A stretch of 7,162 nt of DNA from CAJWBT01 sp964401855 (lineage in GTDB: Bacteria > Chloroflexota > Dehalococcoidia > Lucifugimonadales > UBA3495). A program made the translations under genes and the position numbers. The stretch covers positions 1-7,162 of the forward strand of contig CAYOAF010000228.1 of assembly GCA_964401855.1 (NCBI GenBank), given 5' to 3'. Every line of letters begins with the position of its first letter. The stretch's first letter is position 1. Below the pieces are notes generated by a model. It searched no databases. It was not told the origin of the DNA and worked only from the letters and a program-made list of their open reading frames with translations. Positions 1 through 5,979 of this stretch are shown piece after piece.

Positions 1-74
1 CTACCGCCATCGCGAACTAACTGAACTGCTTCCGCTCGAAACTCCGGCGGGTATGCTGGTGTGAACCTCCGCAT
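1..74 (-). CDS. IS3-type transposase OrfA, N-terminal fragment (runs off the window)
   Basis: Reading the minus strand from ATG at 74-72 to the window edge gives 24 codons with no stop, beginning MRRFTPAYPPEFRAEAVQLV and ending RDGG. The pattern Y-P-P-E-F-R-x-E-A-V-x-L-V is the usual opening of the helix-turn-helix OrfA proteins of IS3-family elements, which bind the element ends and are normally made with OrfB, the integrase-like catalytic part, by ribosomal frameshifting. An AAGGAG ribosome binding site (81-86) sits 6 bases before the ATG, which supports this start. The rest of the element lies to the left of the window, so I cannot tell whether it is intact. A longer overlapping minus-strand frame (1-201) ends in a TAG at position 1 and is probably not the real product. 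Confidence 0.72.
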   Translation of the reverse strand, partial: MRRFTPAYPPEFRAEAVQLVRDGG

Positions 75-96
75 CGTGGACTCCTTTCCTGGGGAT

Positions 97-121
97 CTGA
101 CCCCAAGTCTCCACCTGTCCA
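97..121 (-). repeat. Putative terminal inverted repeat of the IS3-type element
   Basis: On the minus strand the sequence begins TGGACAGG at 121 and runs to TTGGGGTCAG at 97. It lies about 45 bases before the transposase start. IS3-family ends commonly begin with TG and many carry a GGGGTCA-like block. The partner end is outside the window, so this is a positional and pattern inference. The block TGACCCCA (98-105) also recurs inverted at 234-241, which leaves other readings open. Confidence 0.35.
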
Positions 122-208
122 CCAATCCGGGTCAACTCCACAACATCGGTTCTTAATCGGTAGGGCTTTGCTTCGATAAGCAACTCATACCGCCCAGTCA
201 TCTATGTC

Positions 209-240
209 GGCCCCAGGTGCCTTAACTAGCACGTGGGGTC
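209..240. repeat. Imperfect 12-base inverted repeat upstream of the broken small gene
   Basis: The arms at 209-220 and 229-240 match at 10 of 12 positions as inverted copies around an 8-base spacer. On the plus strand the repeat is followed by ATTCTAATTTTT, so it could be a weak terminator for plus-strand transcription. It also lies between a minus-strand ATG at 201 and the plus-strand gene at 266, so it could be an operator. The sequence does not decide between these. Confidence 0.4.
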
Positions 241-265
241 ATTCTAATTTTTGAGGAGGCTACGT

Positions 266-534
266 ATGGCGACACGATATACATTGGACGAGGCGAGGGA
301 GTTACTCAGTGACGCTCAGCAATACGGCAACATATTCGACTTGGTGGCCTCAGGACTAACCTGGTGGTTGGAGAAATATGCCGACACCAGAACCGCTTGG
401 TATCACGGTATAAGCATTACCTGTTGGAGTGGATGGACGAGGCTTGTAACGATTCGAACAGTAACTACGGTTTAGTCCATAGTCCAGAGATGGCCACCGC
501 AATTGGGGAGTTTACGGAGCGAATGCTGGACTGA
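266..534 (+). pseudogene. Small gene of unknown function broken by a one-base frameshift
   Basis: A strong ribosome binding site, GAGGAGG at 253-259, lies 6 bases before ATG 266. The frame opens MATRYTLDEARELLSDAQQY and stays convincing up to about ...ADTRTAWYH near 406, then turns into low-quality sequence ending at a stop at 473-475. From about 406 the frame one base back gives a charged, protein-like segment, RYKHYLLEWMDEACNDSNSN, ending ...GEFTERMLD with TGA at 532-534. Restoring one C in the CACGG at 404-408 would join the halves into one 89-residue protein. The product would be small, acidic and probably helical, with no signal peptide or membrane segment. I do not recognise the family. 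Alternatives are a sequencing error or a programmed frameshift, though no slippery heptamer is obvious. Base composition is lower in G+C than in the operon starting at 1229. Confidence 0.6.
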
Positions 535-640
535 CCACAAAATGGCCGTTGTTCCAGCAGAAGTGGGGCAACTAGTAGGGCAACCGCATATCAGAAGTTT
601 GCCGTTAGTGTGAAGGAGGGGTGATTTAGCTTCGAAAAAG
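535..640. other. Short non-coding gap between the broken gene and the tRNA-Gly 3' end
   Basis: No coding frame is supported here. The only small-scale pattern is a direct repeat of GGGCAAC either side of TAGTA, at about 567-585. A plus-strand AAGGAGG near 613-619 leads only to a GTG followed almost at once by a stop. On the minus strand a CTTTTT run follows the tRNA-Gly CCA immediately, without a clear hairpin. Confidence 0.5.
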
Positions 641-715
<75 letters not shown>

Positions 716-727
716 ATCGGACCCTTC

Positions 728-742
728 GCCTGCCCTGCAGGC
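728..742 (-). other. Hairpin in the spacer between the two tRNAs
   Basis: The arms GCCTG (728-732) and CAGGC (738-742) pair around a 5-base loop in the 38-base spacer. It may help tRNA 3'-end or 5'-end processing. There is no T run, so it is not a terminator. Confidence 0.4.
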
Positions 743-753
743 TTGGAAACAGG

Positions 754-826
754 TGCCGAGGGACAGAATCGAACTGTCGACACCGGCATTTTCAGTGCCG
801 TGCTCTACCAACTGAGCTACCTCGGC
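754..826 (-). tRNA. tRNA-Phe (anticodon GAA), CCA not encoded
   Basis: The minus strand folds as a standard cloverleaf. The acceptor stem is GCCGAGG with CCTCGGC. The D arm is GCTC-AGTTGGTA-GAGC. The anticodon arm is CGGCA-CTGAAAA-TGCCG, giving anticodon GAA. The T arm is GACAG-TTCGATT-CTGTC. The discriminator base is A at 754, and the next genomic bases on the minus strand are CCT rather than CCA, so the end must be completed by CCA-adding enzyme. It is the promoter-proximal member of the tRNA pair. Confidence 0.97.
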
Positions 827-837
827 GAGGTGCTCTT

Positions 838-867
838 ATCTTAATTCTACCCGTGAGACGCTGTCAA
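838..867 (-). promoter_or_regulatory. Sigma70-type promoter of the tRNA-Phe / tRNA-Gly unit
   Basis: On the minus strand a perfect -35 box TTGACA (862-867) is separated by 18 bases from a -10 box TAAGAT (838-843). The -10 box ends 11 bases before the mature 5' end of tRNA-Phe, so the transcript would carry only a few leader bases, as is usual for tRNA genes. Confidence 0.75.
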
Positions 868-869
868 GA

Positions 870-1155
870 AACGCCAGGACCCGGCCAGGTCTTCTTGCTA
901 TCCGGGTGATGCTGCCATCCGTAGCGAGGATGAACCTGCCCGCGTTTCCTCGCCCTCGGACACCATTTCCAGCCCGGTGGACGGAGCGAGAAAGTTGTGA
1001 AGGTTGGGCGCGGGAGAGATTGACGCAGGGACCGGTGAGGCTGGCGAATTTGGGAAGCATAGCGCCTTGGCGCCGGAGAGACTGTGAAAGACCATGGCGA
1101 TGGCATGGGTTTGGAGAAACCGGTGGCGCCGGAATAAGCCAGGCTTGGGCTGCAA
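870..1155. other. Unassigned intergenic stretch between the tRNA and pdxS promoters
   Basis: These roughly 285 bases have no ribosome-binding-site-supported coding frame. Open frames on both strands (for example 906-1184 plus) have unlikely compositions and no recognisable motif. I compared it by eye with common riboswitch and small-RNA consensus blocks and saw no match. It holds a 10-base direct repeat, TGGCGCCGGA, at 1068-1077 and 1124-1133, each copy containing the palindrome GGCGCC. Confidence 0.4.
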
Positions 1156-1185
1156 TTGATAACCAGCCTGCCAGCGTCGTATAAT
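1156..1185 (+). promoter_or_regulatory. Sigma70-type promoter of the pdxS operon
   Basis: A -35 box TTGATA (1156-1161) and a perfect -10 box TATAAT (1180-1185) are separated by 18 bases. Transcription would start near 1192, leaving a leader of about 37 bases before pdxS. It probably drives the plus-strand genes through tmk, because no comparable promoter is obvious between them. Confidence 0.8.
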
Positions 1186-1228
1186 ACAGGCGGACATTGC
1201 GCGCCAACACACAGGGAGGAACGCAGTC

Positions 1229-2119
1229 ATGGTAGAAACGTTGACTGGGACGATGACAGTTAAGGCGGGCCACGCCCAGATGCTCAAAGGTGGAGTCATC
1301 ATGGACGTGGTCAATCCGGAGCAGGCCAAGATAGCCGAGGAGGCCGGCGCCGTCGCGGTAATGGCCTTGGAGCGGGTACCGGCAGACATCCGGGCTGATG
1401 GCGGGGTCGCTCGTATGACCGACCCGGCGGTGATTTGCGCCATTATGGACATTGTGAGCATCCCGGTGATGGCCAAGTGCCGCATTGGGCACTTCGTAGA
1501 GGCCCAGGTGCTGCAAGCCTTGGGAGTGGACTACGTGGACGAGTCGGAGGTGTTGACCGTCGCGGATGAGGTCCACCACGTCTGGAAACACGACTTCACC
1601 GTCCCCTTCGTCTGCGGGTGCCGTGACCTGGGTGAGGCCCTGCGCCGTGTCTCCGAGGGCGCGGCGATGATCCGTACCAAGGGCGAAGCCGGCACCGGGG
1701 ACATAGTGGAGGCGGTGCGGCACATGCGTTCCGTACAGGACTCCATACGCAAGCTCCAGACCATGCCGGAGGACGAGCTGGTGGTTGAGGCCCGGAACCT
1801 GGGCGTTAGCCTGGAGTTGCTGACCAAGACTCGGGAGCTGGGGCGGCTTCCAGTGGTCAACTTCGCCGCCGGAGGAGTGGCCACCCCGGCCGACGCCTCC
1901 CTGATGATGCAGTTGGGGGCCGATGGCGTGTTCGTAGGTTCGGGCATCTTCAAGTCCGGCGACCCGGCCTCACGCGCCTACGCCATCGTCCAGTCGGTGA
2001 CCCACTACAATGACCCGAAGATCATCGCCGATATCTCCAAGAACCTTGGGGAGCCGATGGTGGGCATCAGTGCCCGCACGATACCTGAGGCTGAGCTTCT
2101 CGCTCCACGAAGCCTCTAG
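1229..2119 (+). CDS. pdxS: Pyridoxal 5'-phosphate synthase, lyase subunit PdxS
   Basis: PdxS condenses ribose 5-phosphate, glyceraldehyde 3-phosphate and ammonia into pyridoxal 5'-phosphate. In known enzymes twelve PdxS subunits form a double ring decorated by PdxT, which supplies the ammonia. The 296-residue product is normal length for this (beta/alpha)8 barrel. Asp26 (VIMDVVNP) and the two Schiff-base lysines, Lys83 (MAKCRIGH) and Lys151 (RTKGEAGTG), are all present, as are the phosphate-binding loops NFAAGGVATP (from residue 211) and GSGIFKSGDP (from 237). The ATG has a GGGAGGA site (1214-1220) 8 bases upstream and lies behind a good promoter. It is the first gene of the operon, followed after 57 bases by its partner pdxT, which fixes the assignment. 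Confidence 0.98.
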   Translation: MVETLTGTMTVKAGHAQMLKGGVIMDVVNPEQAKIAEEAGAVAVMALERVPADIRADGGVARMTDPAVICAIMDIVSIPVMAKCRIGHFVEAQVLQALGVDYVDESEVLTVADEVHHVWKHDFTVPFVCGCRDLGEALRRVSEGAAMIRTKGEAGTGDIVEAVRHMRSVQDSIRKLQTMPEDELVVEARNLGVSLELLTKTRELGRLPVVNFAAGGVATPADASLMMQLGADGVFVGSGIFKSGDPASRAYAIVQSVTHYNDPKIIADISKNLGEPMVGISARTIPEAELLAPRSL

Positions 2120-2176
2120 CCCGCCGTAGCTCAAAGAGACCTGACGGGTAAATAAACGACGAGGCGATCAGCCGAA

Positions 2177-2758
2177 TTGACAGTAGGTGTCCTGGCAGTA
2201 CAGGGGGATTTCGCCGAGCATATCGCCATACTCAGATCCCTTGGGATAGAGGGGCGCGAGGTGAGGCTGCCGCAACACCTGGACAAAGTGGAAGGCCTCA
2301 TCATTCCCGGCGGGGAAAGCACCACCCTGAGCAGGCTGATGAGTATCTACGGGCTCAGGGAGCCGGTAATCCGGATGGCCCAGCAAGGGAAAGCCATCTG
2401 GGGGACCTGCGCCGGGATGATCATGATGGCCCGCGAGATCACCGAGGAGGACCCGTCACCGCTGGGCCTCATGGATATCGGGGTACAGCGCAACGCTTTC
2501 GGCCGCCAGGTCGACAGCTTTGAGCAGGACCTGGAGATTGAAGGCTTCGACCACACTCCCTTCCACGCCGTGTTCATACGCGCACCGGCGATTCGCCGGG
2601 TGGGCAAGGCGGTGAAGGTGCTGGCTTCGCTATCGGCCGACTGGCCGGTGGCCGTGCGACAGGGAAACCTGCTGGCCACGGCGTTTCATCCCGAGCTAAC
2701 CCGGGACAGCCGGTTCCATCGCTATTTTTTGAACCTCGTCCCCGCTCCAGAGGAATGA
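2177..2758 (+). CDS. pdxT: Pyridoxal 5'-phosphate synthase, glutaminase subunit PdxT
   Basis: PdxT is a class I glutamine amidotransferase that hydrolyses glutamine and channels ammonia into PdxS. The catalytic triad is visible: nucleophile Cys78 in GTCAGMI, and His171 and Glu173 in AFHPELT. The family's GGESTT loop (from 46) and RNAFGRQ segment (from 105) are also intact, and 193 residues is normal length. The start is a TTG. The upstream in-frame stop at 2153-2155 leaves no ATG, and starting here gives the family opening MTVGVLAVQG. The ribosome binding site is weak (GAGG at 2161-2164, 12 bases away), so expression may rely on coupling to pdxS. The stop overlaps the next gene's ATG in the arrangement ATGA. 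Confidence 0.97.
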   Translation: MTVGVLAVQGDFAEHIAILRSLGIEGREVRLPQHLDKVEGLIIPGGESTTLSRLMSIYGLREPVIRMAQQGKAIWGTCAGMIMMAREITEEDPSPLGLMDIGVQRNAFGRQVDSFEQDLEIEGFDHTPFHAVFIRAPAIRRVGKAVKVLASLSADWPVAVRQGNLLATAFHPELTRDSRFHRYFLNLVPAPEE

Positions 2759-3708
2759 TACAGACCTTCCGCATGCACGATGTCTTACGGTGCATCTTTT
2801 GGAATATGCCCCAGGGGCCGAACTTGGCTTGGCCCAGGGACGGTTTCTCCGGCACCGGACCTCCGGGCAAGGGCACTCTATGGAAGGAGACCTTGGCCCA
2901 ACGCCGGAACCGGGTTACGCTGGCTCAGTGGGACGGTACCCAGTTGCTGGGACTGGCTTCGGCAAGCACCCACGCCGAGGACCGGGTCTGGGAGCTTGAC
3001 CGCCTGTTCCTGCCCCATGACGACTTGCGGTTTCGGGACGCATCTTATCCGCGATACGAACCTTGGGAAGCCTTCTCTCAGGAACTACTTCGAGTGTTGA
3101 CCCAGGAAGTGGGACTGCGCCGCGCTGAACGGGTCTTGCTACGGCTCCCCTCGGGAAGTCCCATAGTTCCCATGGCTCGGGCTGCCGGCTTCTCCTCATA
3201 CCTGGAAGAGACGGTGCTGGGAGGGTGGGGTGGAGGCAATCAGCCCAGCGCGCCGGCGTTGCCGGAACAGTTGCGGGAGAAGACACCTCAAGACGACCAC
3301 GCGCTATTTCAGTTGGTAACGGCGGCAACTCCTCAATCGGTCCGGGTCGCGGTGGGTCTCACGTTCAGCCAGTGGCTTGACACTCATAAGGCTGACCGTG
3401 AGGGCAGGACGGAGTGGGTGGTTGGAAGTAATGGGAGAATCACGGGCTGGCTGGGCCTCACCCACCGTCGCTTGGAGACCAAAGCAGAGGTCTTGGTCCA
3501 CCCCGATAATCCCGGCCTTTGGGAGGACCTAGTAGAGTGCGCGCTGGTCCGCGAGGGTCCCGTGAGGTGGCTGGTGCCCGAGTATCAGGAGCTAGTGGCC
3601 TCGTTGCTGCTCCGGCGCGGATTTCGTGAAGTGGCGCAATACAATTTGCTGATCAAGACGTTGGCCGTACTCGTTGTGGAACGACGGATGGCTCCTATGG
3701 AGGCGTAA
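2755..3708 (+). CDS. Hypothetical protein with two GNAT-like acetyltransferase folds
   Basis: The function is unknown. The 317-residue product looks like two GNAT-type halves. The first (about residues 50-155) has strand-like segments VTLAQWDGTQLLGLASAS and VWELDRLFL, then a helix and ARAAGFSSYLEETVL. The second (about 185-305) has WVVGSNGRITGWLGL and AEVLVHP, ending LLRRGFREVAQYNLLIKTL, a typical GNAT closing segment. The usual R/Q-x-x-G-x-G/A acetyl-CoA loop is not clear in either half, so one or both may be inactive or serve as a scaffold. There is no signal peptide or membrane segment. ATG 2755 overlaps the pdxT stop by 4 bases, implying translational coupling. Met7 (ATG 2773) is a possible alternative start, because AGAGGA lies directly against ATG 2755. 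The next gene begins 2 bases after its stop. Confidence 0.7.
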   Translation: MIQTFRMHDVLRCIFWNMPQGPNLAWPRDGFSGTGPPGKGTLWKETLAQRRNRVTLAQWDGTQLLGLASASTHAEDRVWELDRLFLPHDDLRFRDASYPRYEPWEAFSQELLRVLTQEVGLRRAERVLLRLPSGSPIVPMARAAGFSSYLEETVLGGWGGGNQPSAPALPEQLREKTPQDDHALFQLVTAATPQSVRVAVGLTFSQWLDTHKADREGRTEWVVGSNGRITGWLGLTHRRLETKAEVLVHPDNPGLWEDLVECALVREGPVRWLVPEYQELVASLLLRRGFREVAQYNLLIKTLAVLVVERRMAPMEA

Positions 3709-3710
3709 GG

Positions 3711-5318
3711 TTGGTGACGGTGGGAGAATTGGTGTGGCAAGAGCTGGACCAGTTGCTCAATGTTCTACCCCAGCGGGTGGTGGACGGCCTCCGTGGTCGG
3801 GAGGATCTGGAAGAGCTGCTGGAAGTGGTCTTGGACCTGGGGCGGGTGCCCGAAGCGAGGTTTCCCTCCGGTGACGTGTCGCTCAACGAAAGGGAGGTCA
3901 CTTCCGAGGACCTGGAGCAAGTGATGCGGTGGGTGGGGGAATTTGGTGACGACAACCGGGCCGGCATCGAGCGGACCTTGCACCGGATATCCGCCATTCG
4001 CAACCGAAAGGGGCGAGTGGTGGGAATAACCTGCCGGGTGGGCCGGGCCATATTCGGCACCATCAAGATGATCGAGGACCTGGCCTTCTCTGGGAAGAAC
4101 ATCCGGTTGCTGGGCCGGCCCGGCGTGGGTAAGACCACCATGCTGCGGGAGACGGCCCGGGTCCTGTCTGAAGAGGTGAAGAAGCGGGTCATAATCGTCG
4201 ATACGTCAAACGAAATCGCCGGTGACGGCGATGTGCCCCACCCGGCTATCGGCCGTTCCCGGAGAATGCAGGTCACAACCCCGGCCAAACAGCACGCGGT
4301 GATGATAGAAGCGGTGGAGAACCATATGCCCGAAGTCATCATCATCGACGAGATGGGGACCGAGCAGGAAGCCGCCGCCGCCCGGACTATTGCCGAGCGG
4401 GGCGTGCAGCTCATCGCCACCGCTCATGGCAACACCCTCGACAACCTGATCATGAACCCTACGCTGTCCGATCTGATCGGGGGTGTCCAGACGGTCACGC
4501 TGGGCGACCAGGAGGCTCGTTACCGGGGCACCCGGAAGAGCGTCCTGGAGCGTAAAGCGCCGCCCACTTTCGACGTGGTGGTGGAGATTCACGGCTGGGA
4601 CCGATTGGGCGTCCACGATGGGGTGGCCAAGGTGGTCGACCAGTGGCTTCGTGGCTACCCGGTCGCCTCCGAGGCGCGTTGGCTGGATGAAGACGGGCGG
4701 GTGAACCGGGGCCATGAGCCGGAGCGGGTTAGTGAGGCTAAGCTGGGGCCCTGGTCGCCGGACCTCGTCCAGGCGGACCGAGGGGGGCCTGGGGAGCCTG
4801 ACTCCTCTGGCGAGATGGTGCGGGACGTCGATACTCGGGTTTTCCTCTTCGGCGTGGGCCGGGATAAGCTGGAGGCTGCGGCGGGTGAGACCGGCATTTC
4901 CGTGCAAGTGGCCGGCGAGCTGAGACTGGCCGATGTGGTCTTGACCACCAAGACCCATTACCGGCGTGGCTCTCAGCTGGTGCGGATTGCCGAGGCCAAC
5001 GGGAAACCGGTCTATGTGCTGCGCAAAAACACCATGCCCCAGGTACAGGAGTTCCTCCGTGCCCTCTCTAAGGAATGGGGCTTCGGCGGCGGAGAACCAG
5101 GCCAGCCTGAACAGCCCTCTGAGGAGGTCTTGGACCTGGCGATGCAGGAGGCCGAGGACGCGGCCAAACGGGTGTTGAACGGGGAGTCCTCCGTGAAACT
5201 GCACCCGCAGCGGTCTTACGTGCGCTGGCTGCAGCACCTGCTGGGCCACCGGTACAGCGTGACATCGATCAGCCACGGGCGGGACCCGGCGCGGGCCGTC
5301 ATGTTCTACAAGCCCTGA
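3711..5318 (+). CDS. Ycf45/SpoIIIAA-like AAA ATPase with C-terminal R3H domain
   Basis: This is a predicted ATP-dependent nucleic-acid-binding protein of 535 residues. An N-terminal segment (1-125) leads into an ATPase core with Walker A GRPGVGKT (135-142), Walker B VIIIDEMG (209-216) and the sensor-like TAHGNT (237-242). The layout resembles SpoIIIAA and the chloroplast/cyanobacterial Ycf45 family. A second region (about 370-455) precedes a charged Gly/Pro/Glu-rich linker and a C-terminal R3H-type module with the R-x3-H signature Arg505-His509 in a helix and a following VTSISHG...RAVMFY strand. R3H domains bind single-stranded nucleic acid. The cellular role of such fusions is not settled. 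The start is TTG 3711, with GGAGG at 3699-3703 seven bases upstream; GTG 3714 is an equally plausible start. It is not by itself evidence of sporulation. The tmk gene follows after 12 bases. Confidence 0.88.
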   Translation: MVTVGELVWQELDQLLNVLPQRVVDGLRGREDLEELLEVVLDLGRVPEARFPSGDVSLNEREVTSEDLEQVMRWVGEFGDDNRAGIERTLHRISAIRNRKGRVVGITCRVGRAIFGTIKMIEDLAFSGKNIRLLGRPGVGKTTMLRETARVLSEEVKKRVIIVDTSNEIAGDGDVPHPAIGRSRRMQVTTPAKQHAVMIEAVENHMPEVIIIDEMGTEQEAAAARTIAERGVQLIATAHGNTLDNLIMNPTLSDLIGGVQTVTLGDQEARYRGTRKSVLERKAPPTFDVVVEIHGWDRLGVHDGVAKVVDQWLRGYPVASEARWLDEDGRVNRGHEPERVSEAKLGPWSPDLVQADRGGPGEPDSSGEMVRDVDTRVFLFGVGRDKLEAAAGETGISVQVAGELRLADVVLTTKTHYRRGSQLVRIAEANGKPVYVLRKNTMPQVQEFLRALSKEWGFGGGEPGQPEQPSEEVLDLAMQEAEDAAKRVLNGESSVKLHPQRSYVRWLQHLLGHRYSVTSISHGRDPARAVMFYKP

Positions 5319-5330
5319 TTTCCGGTTGGC

Positions 5331-5957
5331 TTGGCGTTGTTTATTGTTTTTGAAGGCCTGGATGGCTCGGGCAAGAGCACCCAGGTCCGCTCTTTGTTCC
5401 GGCGGCTGCGACAGGACGGCCACAACGTTCTGCTGACCCGGGAGCCGGGCGGTACCCCTTTGGGGGAAACACTCCGCCGCTGGTTGAAACGGGGCCGTCA
5501 TCTGGCCCTCCTGAGCGAGTTGTCCCTGTTTATCGCAGCCCGCGCCCAACTGGTGGAAGATGTCATCCGGCCCGCATTGGAATCGGGCGTTTCGGTCATC
5601 GGAGACCGCTATACAGCTTCCACCGTGGCCTACCAGGGCCACGGGCGCGGACTGGACCTGGAGTTGCTGGATCGACTCAACCGGGCGGCCACGGGCGGAT
5701 TGACCCCCGACCTGACGGTGCTGCTGGACCTGCCCGTTCAAGCCGGGCTGGCGAGGAAACGTAATCCGGACGCCGATACGTTCGATGCCGCGCCCTCGGC
5801 GTTCCACCGGAAAGTGCGGGATGGTTACCTGGCCCTGGCGGCTCAGGACCCCGGCGGCTGGCTGGTATTGGACGGGACACGGCCGCGGAGGGAGTTGTCA
5901 CGGCAGATCTGGGCAAAAGTACAGCCCCTCCTTTGGGGGAGGGGCCGTTGCCTGTAA
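5331..5957 (+). CDS. tmk: Thymidylate kinase
   Basis: Tmk phosphorylates dTMP to dTDP with ATP, a required step in making dTTP in the cytosol. The 208-residue product carries the P-loop EGLDGSGKST (8-17), the TREPGGTPLGE segment (36-46) with the dTMP-contacting Arg-Glu-Pro, the DRY motif at 92-94, AYQG (100-103), and a LID-like region RKRNPDADTFD (from about 142). These are diagnostic for the family. The start is a TTG. The frame opens just 12 bases after the upstream stop, in the same frame, with no strong ribosome binding site, so coupling to the upstream gene is likely. The last residues (WGRGRCL) overlap the downstream hairpin. Confidence 0.96.
   Translation: MALFIVFEGLDGSGKSTQVRSLFRRLRQDGHNVLLTREPGGTPLGETLRRWLKRGRHLALLSELSLFIAARAQLVEDVIRPALESGVSVIGDRYTASTVAYQGHGRGLDLELLDRLNRAATGGLTPDLTVLLDLPVQAGLARKRNPDADTFDAAPSAFHRKVRDGYLALAAQDPGGWLVLDGTRPRRELSRQIWAKVQPLLWGRGRCL
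5924..5945. terminator. GC-rich hairpin between convergent tmk and selenoprotein genes
   Basis: The arms GCCCCTCC (5924-5931) and GGAGGGGC (5938-5945) pair perfectly around a 6-base loop. It overlaps the last codons of tmk. On the plus strand no T run follows. On the minus strand the hairpin is followed by TGTACTTTTG, so it looks more like a terminator for the selenoprotein transcript, about 35 bases past that stop codon. It may act weakly in both directions. Confidence 0.5.
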
Positions 5958-5979
5958 ACCTAGGCCAAAGCGCCGTTAC

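Noticed and set aside
836..1723. Long minus-strand open frame of about 295 codons across the intergenic stretch and pdxS
   Set aside because: It runs antisense through pdxS, has no ribosome binding site and no family motif, and is expected by chance in G+C-rich DNA.
3695..4420. Minus-strand open frame of about 241 codons opposite the ATPase core
   Set aside because: Ser/Arg/Thr-rich antisense translation of conserved Walker-motif sequence; no independent support.
5316..5333. Read-through of the ATPase TGA as selenocysteine, fusing it in frame to tmk
   Set aside because: The frames do match, but there is no redox motif or SECIS-like hairpin, and both proteins have normal family ends; ordinary termination is far more likely.
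4206..5807. Minus-strand open frame of about 533 codons
   Set aside because: It is the antisense shadow of the R3H ATPase and tmk genes, both clearly identified on the plus strand; its composition (Gln-, His- and Arg-rich) is not protein-like.
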